From Micavibrio sp. UBA2020 (GTDB taxonomy: Bacteria > Pseudomonadota > Alphaproteobacteria > Micavibrionales > UBA2020): a DNA stretch of 10,662 bases. Below, piece by piece: positions 7,128-10,662 of the stretch; the stretch's first letter is position 1; each line of letters begins with the position of its first letter. Under the pieces are notes generated by a model. The model was not told the origin of the DNA and did no database searches. It was given only the letters and a program-made list of their open reading frames with translations. The position numbers were made by a program, and so were the translations under genes. Location of the stretch: assembly GCA_002334985.1 (NCBI GenBank), contig DDBY01000187.1, positions 1 to 10,662 on the forward strand. The letters run 5' to 3'.

Positions 7128-7655
7128 TCAGTTCGGGCGGCGGATACCGGCGCGCATCTGGCAGCAGGTGATGGTGATGGTTTTGGGCAGCCCCTCGGTA
7201 ATCACTTCGATTTCGGCGCGCAGCTGGGCTTTTTGCGCGTCGCGCGCCGCCATCTCCGCCGCACCGGCGACGGTGACGATATGAACGGCAATGCTGTCAT
7301 AACCCAGCTGAAAAGCAAGGTCGCGCGCGCTTTGCCCTTGGTTGTTGATAAGCTCGGGGTCGGCGCCGCGCTTCAGCAGCAGAGAGATACATTCTTCAGC
7401 GCACCAGCTGACGGCGACATGCAGCGCCGTCCAGCCGCTGTCATCGCGGGCATTCACGATTTGCGGCAGCAAGGTGATGTGCTCTTCCAGCGCGCTTTGC
7501 AGGGCTTGGGCATCGCCGCAGTCGCAGGCTTCCAGTACCGCCTCGCAGGCTTGCGCCAGTTCGCTTTTGCGCAGGCCGCCGACACCCCTGCCCGCGGGTT
7601 TTGGCGCGGGTTTGGCGGCGAATGATTCGCTGGCGTGCTGGCGGAGCTGGGGCAT
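7128..7655 (-). CDS. Small ankyrin-repeat protein
   Basis: Ankyrin repeats are protein-binding modules; the partner here is unknown. The 175-residue protein has a low-complexity, proline/alanine-rich basic start (1-30) and no signal peptide. A degenerate first repeat (about 37-70, LEACDCGDAQALQSALEE) is followed by one clear repeat (73-104, with SGWTALHVAVSWCAEECISLLLKRGADPELIN) and a partial third (106-130, QGQSARDLAFQLGYDSIAVHIV). A helical, charged stretch comes next (132-152), and the last residues contain a CC pair. Seven cysteines is many for a protein of this size. The ribosome-binding site is weak. The gene stands alone between mgtE and the dehydrogenase gene on the same strand, with gaps of about 110 bases on both sides and a terminator after it, so it is probably its own unit or a read-through product of mgtE. 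No role can be assigned beyond a likely cytosolic binding protein. Confidence 0.85.
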   Translation of the reverse strand: MPQLRQHASESFAAKPAPKPAGRGVGGLRKSELAQACEAVLEACDCGDAQALQSALEEHITLLPQIVNARDDSGWTALHVAVSWCAEECISLLLKRGADPELINNQGQSARDLAFQLGYDSIAVHIVTVAGAAEMAARDAQKAQLRAEIEVITEGLPKTITITCCQMRAGIRRPN

Positions 7656-7687
7656 GGCTATAATCGGCTTCTTTCAAAAACCCCATA

Positions 7688-7715
7688 AGCCTAGCACCGG
7701 CCTGTATTATGTCCA
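7688..7715 (-). promoter_or_regulatory. Weak promoter candidate for the ankyrin gene
   Basis: On the minus strand TGGACA (7715-7710, five of six matches to the -35 consensus) is followed after 16 bases by TAGGCT (7693-7688, three of six matches to the -10). It lies about 33 bases before the ATG at 7655. The -10 is poor, so this is tentative. Confidence 0.25.
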
Positions 7716-7720
7716 GAGAA

Positions 7721-7740
7721 TTTTGCGGCGCTGCGCAAAA
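7721..7740 (-). terminator. Possible weak terminator after mgtE
   Basis: TTTTGCG (7721-7727) and CGCAAAA (7734-7740) are exact complements around the 6-base loop GCGCTG, 26 bases past the mgtE stop. In the mgtE direction the stem is followed by TTCTCT, a poor U run, and over half of the stem is A-T pairs, so termination would be inefficient. Confidence 0.3.
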
Positions 7741-7765
7741 ACCGCACTGTTGCAGGCAGATTCGC

Positions 7766-9184
7766 CTATAGCAGGAAAATCGTGGCCAGCCCTAAAAAGG
7801 CCATAAATCCGATAACATCGGTCATCATGGTGAGGAAGATTCCCGCGGCGGGGGCAGGGTCGATATTCATGCGCGTCAGGGTCACGGGCACGAAGGCGCC
7901 GAAAAAACCGGCGACCAGAAGGTTGATAACAAGGGCAGAGGCAATCACCAGCCCCAGTTTCAAATCCTGAAACCACCACCAGACAGCCGTGCCGAGCAGC
8001 AACGCGAAAAAAACGCCGTTGAGCATGCCGACCAGCGATTCCTTGCCAATCACGCGCCAGGCGTTGGCGGACGAAAGCTCTTTGGTTGCGAGCGCGCGCA
8101 CAGCGACTGTCAACGTTTGTGTGCCCGCGTTGCCGCCCATGGAGGCGACGATGGGCATCAAAACGGCGAGCGCGACGATTTTTTCAATCGAGCCTTCAAA
8201 AAGACTGATGACGCAAGCTGCGATGAAGGCTGTAAAAAGATTGACCAAAAGCCAGGTGGAGCGCGAGCGCACGGTGGTCAGGGTGGAGCTGTAAATATCT
8301 GAATCGCTCACGCCGCCCATGCTCAGCAGGTCTTCCTCCGCCTCCGCATCGATAACGTCAACGATGTCATCGACGGTGATAACACCGACCAGTCTGCCGT
8401 CATCATCGACGACGGGCGCGGACAAAAGGTCTTTGCGCCGAAAGATTTGCGCGACTTGTTCCTGGTCCATGGTGATGGGGACTTTGGCGCGGTTTTCATC
8501 GACGATGGATTCCATTTTTACGCTGCGCTGCGTGCAAAGAACGTCGCTGAGCGTGACAGAGCCGATATATTTGTGCATCGGGTCAACGATGAAAATGTCA
8601 TAGAATTTATCGGGCAGCGATTCAGACGCGGCACGCAGATAGTCCGCGGTTTTGCCGACTGTCCAGAACTGCGGAATGGCCACGAATTCGCGCTGCATCA
8701 GGCGGCCTGCGGATTCTTCGGGGAAGTTCAGGCCTTCTTCGACCACGGCGCGCACGCGGCGCGACAGGTGGCGCATAATCTCGCTGCGGCGGGTTTCGTC
8801 CAGCTCGTCAATCATGTGAATGGCGTCGTCGGATTCCAGCTCATTCACAATCGCGGCAATATGCGGCCCTGACATATTGCCCAGAAGGTCGTTCAGAATT
8901 TCGTAGCTAAGGTACGAAAAGCTCTCCGGCGCCAAATCGTCTTCGAGAATATCGACAAGACGGTGACGCAGCGGCCCGACCTTGGTCAGAAGCTCCGCCG
9001 CGTCGGGCGGTGTCAGTCCGGCACATTTTTCGCGGATGTCGGCCGTCAGGTCGTCTTCCAAAAGCAGGGCAACATCGCGGATGAAATCATCGGACAGGCC
9101 AAGCTGTTCCTCCGCCGCGATTTCTGCGGCGTAGGTTTCGACGTTTTCGTTTTCCGTCGTCAGCTCGTCGTCTTTATGCTCCAT
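7766..9184 (-). CDS. mgtE: Magnesium transporter MgtE (CBS-domain Mg2+ channel)
   Basis: MgtE is a dimeric inner-membrane Mg2+ channel whose cytosolic domains sense Mg2+ and close the pore when the ion is plentiful. The 472-residue protein is full length. It has an acidic start; an N-terminal superhelical domain (about 35-160, ending ESAGRLMQREFV at 157-168); a pair of CBS domains (about 169-285, including DIFIVDPMHKYIGSVTLSDVL and APVVDDDGRLVGVITVDDIVDVI); a connecting plug helix; and five membrane segments (about 310-472). Pore signatures are MPIVASMGGNAGTQTLTV (343-360) and TMMTDVIGF (452-460). D456 matches the family's selectivity aspartate. The many Asp/Glu residues of the CBS region fit Mg2+ sensing. 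GAGGG lies three bases before the ATG, a short spacing. The start follows the malic enzyme stop by 29 bases with no terminator, so the two are probably cotranscribed and there is no room for a long Mg2+ riboswitch leader. Confidence 0.97.
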   Translation of the reverse strand: MEHKDDELTTENENVETYAAEIAAEEQLGLSDDFIRDVALLLEDDLTADIREKCAGLTPPDAAELLTKVGPLRHRLVDILEDDLAPESFSYLSYEILNDLLGNMSGPHIAAIVNELESDDAIHMIDELDETRRSEIMRHLSRRVRAVVEEGLNFPEESAGRLMQREFVAIPQFWTVGKTADYLRAASESLPDKFYDIFIVDPMHKYIGSVTLSDVLCTQRSVKMESIVDENRAKVPITMDQEQVAQIFRRKDLLSAPVVDDDGRLVGVITVDDIVDVIDAEAEEDLLSMGGVSDSDIYSSTLTTVRSRSTWLLVNLFTAFIAACVISLFEGSIEKIVALAVLMPIVASMGGNAGTQTLTVAVRALATKELSSANAWRVIGKESLVGMLNGVFFALLLGTAVWWWFQDLKLGLVIASALVINLLVAGFFGAFVPVTLTRMNIDPAPAAGIFLTMMTDVIGFMAFLGLATIFLL

Positions 9185-9213
9185 CTGCCCTCGATATTCG
9201 ATTCAGGCCGGAT

Positions 9214-10662
9214 TCAGGCGCGTTTGCGCTTTGCGTTTTTGGTGGCGGGTTTGCCTTTGGGGGCTTTTTTGCCGCCTTTCGCGCTTTTTGCAGCTGCCGT
9301 CGCTTTTTTCGCGGCGGATTTGGACGCTGTTTTCTTCGCGGGCTTGGCGGCCGGTTTCGTTTTGTGCGCCGGTGCTTGCAGGGCGGCAGGCGCCTGCTCA
9401 CGCTCCAGCAGTTGCGCACAGACCGAAGCATAAGCGGCGGCGTTCACAATACCGCGCGACGTGACCGAAGGCACCATGATGTGCACAGGCTTCGCCGCGC
9501 CCAAAAGCAGCGGGCCCACGGTGATACCGTCGCCCAGCGCGCGCATGATGTGGAAGGTGATGTTGGCTGCATCGATGTTCGGCATAATCAGAAGGTTCGC
9601 CTCGCCCTTCAGGTTGGAATTCGGGAACATCATCTGGCGCACTTCTTCCGACAGCGCGGCGGCGGCGGTCATTTCGCCTTCTACCTCCAGCTCCGGCGCG
9701 CGGTCGCGGATAAGCTCCACGGCGCGGCGCATTTTAACCGTGCTGGCACGGTCGATGCTGCCGAAATCGGAATGCGAGAGCAGCGCGATTTTCGGCTCCA
9801 TGCCAAAACGGCGCACTTCTGCGGCGGCCATGATGGTCATGTCGCAAATCTGCTCCGCCGTCGGGTCGGGATTGACGTAGGCGTCGCAAAGGAAATAGGT
9901 GCCCTTGGACAAAATCATCACGTTCATCGCGGCATAGGTTTCCGTCGGGCAGGCGCGGCCATGCCCGATGATGTCGGTGATATGGCGCAGGTGGCGGTCA
10001 TAACGGCCGATGGTGCCGCAAATCAGCGCGTCTGCATCGCCTTTTTCAACCATCAAGGCGCCAATGGCGCTGGTGCGCGTACGCACAACCTGTTTGGCCA
10101 GCGCGGGCGTGACGCCCTTGCGCTGCATGATGTGGTGATAGGTCTGCCAGTAATCGTTATAGCGGCTGTCCGATTCCGGGTTCACGAGGTCGAAATGCAC
10201 GCCTTTTTTCATGCGCAGACCCATACGCTTTATGCGCGTGGTAATCACTTCTTCGCGGCCGATAAGGATGGGATAGCCGATTTCGTCATCGACAATCGTT
10301 TGCGCTGCATGCAGCACGCGGGTTTCTTCGCCCTCGGCGAAGGCGATACGCTTGCGGCTGCTCGCGGCGCGCTCGAAAATCGGGCGCATCAGCTGGCCGG
10401 ATTTGAAAACGTATTTTTCCAGCGAAGCGCGGTACGCGTCGAAATCCTCAATCGGGCGGGTGGCAACGCCGCTGTCCATCGCGGCCTTGGCAACGGCCGG
10501 CGGCAGCTCGAGGATAAGGCGGGTATCGAAAGGCTTCGGAATCAGATAATCCGCGCCGAAGCTCATGGGGTCTTCGCCGTAAACGGCGGCCATTTCGGCG
10601 CTGGTTTCCTGCATGGTCAGCTCCGCGAGGGCGCGGACGCAGGCCAGTTTCATTTCTTCGTT
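9214..10662 (-). CDS. maeB: NADP-dependent malic enzyme with phosphotransacetylase-like domain, 5' part outside the window
   Basis: MaeB decarboxylates malate to pyruvate with reduction of NADP+. Its C-terminal phosphotransacetylase-like domain is thought to be regulatory (acetyl-CoA binding in characterised enzymes) rather than catalytic. The frame is open through the window edge (NEEMKLACVRALAEL), so the ATG at 10653 is internal. The 482 residues seen comprise the end of the malic enzyme NAD-binding domain (1 to about 80, with FGADYLIPKPFDTRL), the linker, and a complete PTA-like domain (about 90-420, with RIAFAEGEETRVLHAA, TRTSAIGALMVEKGDADALICG, SHSDFGS and GPLLLGAAKPVHI). The malate-binding catalytic domain would lie upstream. 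The protein then continues for 53 residues as a Lys/Ala-rich tail that is not part of the family fold (separate entry). mgtE follows after 29 bases. The stop codon lies in an imperfect 11-base tandem repeat (GATTCAGGC at 9200-9208 and 9211-9219). Confidence 0.96.
   Translation of the reverse strand, partial: NEEMKLACVRALAELTMQETSAEMAAVYGEDPMSFGADYLIPKPFDTRLILELPPAVAKAAMDSGVATRPIEDFDAYRASLEKYVFKSGQLMRPIFERAASSRKRIAFAEGEETRVLHAAQTIVDDEIGYPILIGREEVITTRIKRMGLRMKKGVHFDLVNPESDSRYNDYWQTYHHIMQRKGVTPALAKQVVRTRTSAIGALMVEKGDADALICGTIGRYDRHLRHITDIIGHGRACPTETYAAMNVMILSKGTYFLCDAYVNPDPTAEQICDMTIMAAAEVRRFGMEPKIALLSHSDFGSIDRASTVKMRRAVELIRDRAPELEVEGEMTAAAALSEEVRQMMFPNSNLKGEANLLIMPNIDAANITFHIMRALGDGITVGPLLLGAAKPVHIMVPSVTSRGIVNAAAYASVCAQLLEREQAPAALQAPAHKTKPAAKPAKKTASKSAAKKATAAAKSAKGGKKAPKGKPATKNAKRKRA
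9217..9375 (-). other. Histone-H1-like Lys/Ala-rich C-terminal tail of the malic enzyme
   Basis: The last 53 residues, starting APAHKTKPAAKPAKK and ending KNAKRKRA, contain 17 lysines, 2 arginines and 17 alanines, and no aspartate or glutamate. KP, AAKK and AKK units recur, as in bacterial H1-like proteins and the tails of some DNA-binding proteins. It continues in frame from a normal MaeB end (ASVCAQLLEREQ) with no stop between. Such a tail is probably disordered and could bind nucleic acid or other polyanions. Its role here is unknown. Confidence 0.8.

Noticed and set aside
9185..9213. Mg2+ riboswitch or leader before mgtE.
   Set aside because: Only 29 bases separate it from the malic enzyme stop, with no room for such a structure and no hairpin visible.

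Overview
The window is a gene-dense, GC-rich bacterial chromosome segment that reads as alphaproteobacterial. Grounds for this are the dxs and tlyA genes lying close together, a MaeB malic enzyme with a fused phosphotransacetylase-like domain, and a LiuA-type isovaleryl-CoA dehydrogenase. No tRNA, rRNA, CRISPR array, transposase or phage gene was seen, and no gene-free stretch exceeds about 110 bases. The lineage call is inference; the gene identities are firm except where stated.

Plus-strand half (2-5744). It opens inside dxs (isoprenoid precursor synthesis, 5' end missing). Next comes a chromate-transporter family gene whose best start lies inside the end of dxs. That gene is joined to tlyA (rRNA 2'-O-methyltransferase) by an ATGA stop/start overlap, so the three look like one transcript. 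After an AT-rich gap carrying a promoter candidate come two more ATGA-coupled genes. They encode related cytosolic proteins, each with an HExxH zinc-protease-like motif and a downstream acidic cluster. This tandem pair is the least characterised part of the window.

Minus-strand half (5775-10662, convergent with the first). In transcription order it holds: the 3' two-thirds of maeB, with an unusual Lys/Ala-rich histone-H1-like tail; mgtE, a CBS-domain magnesium channel, 29 bases after maeB; a small ankyrin-repeat protein gene; and an isovaleryl-CoA dehydrogenase gene of leucine degradation. A strong hairpin followed by a T run separates the ankyrin gene from the dehydrogenase gene. It also helps to place the dehydrogenase start at 7016 rather than at the upstream ATG.

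Most of the content is core metabolism and housekeeping: isoprenoids, ribosome modification, anaplerosis, Mg2+ transport and leucine catabolism. The points that deserve a second look are the tandem metallopeptidase-like pair, the H1-like tail on the malic enzyme, the transporter gene wedged between dxs and tlyA, and the terminator or attenuator structure before the dehydrogenase gene. No complete new multi-gene system is evident.
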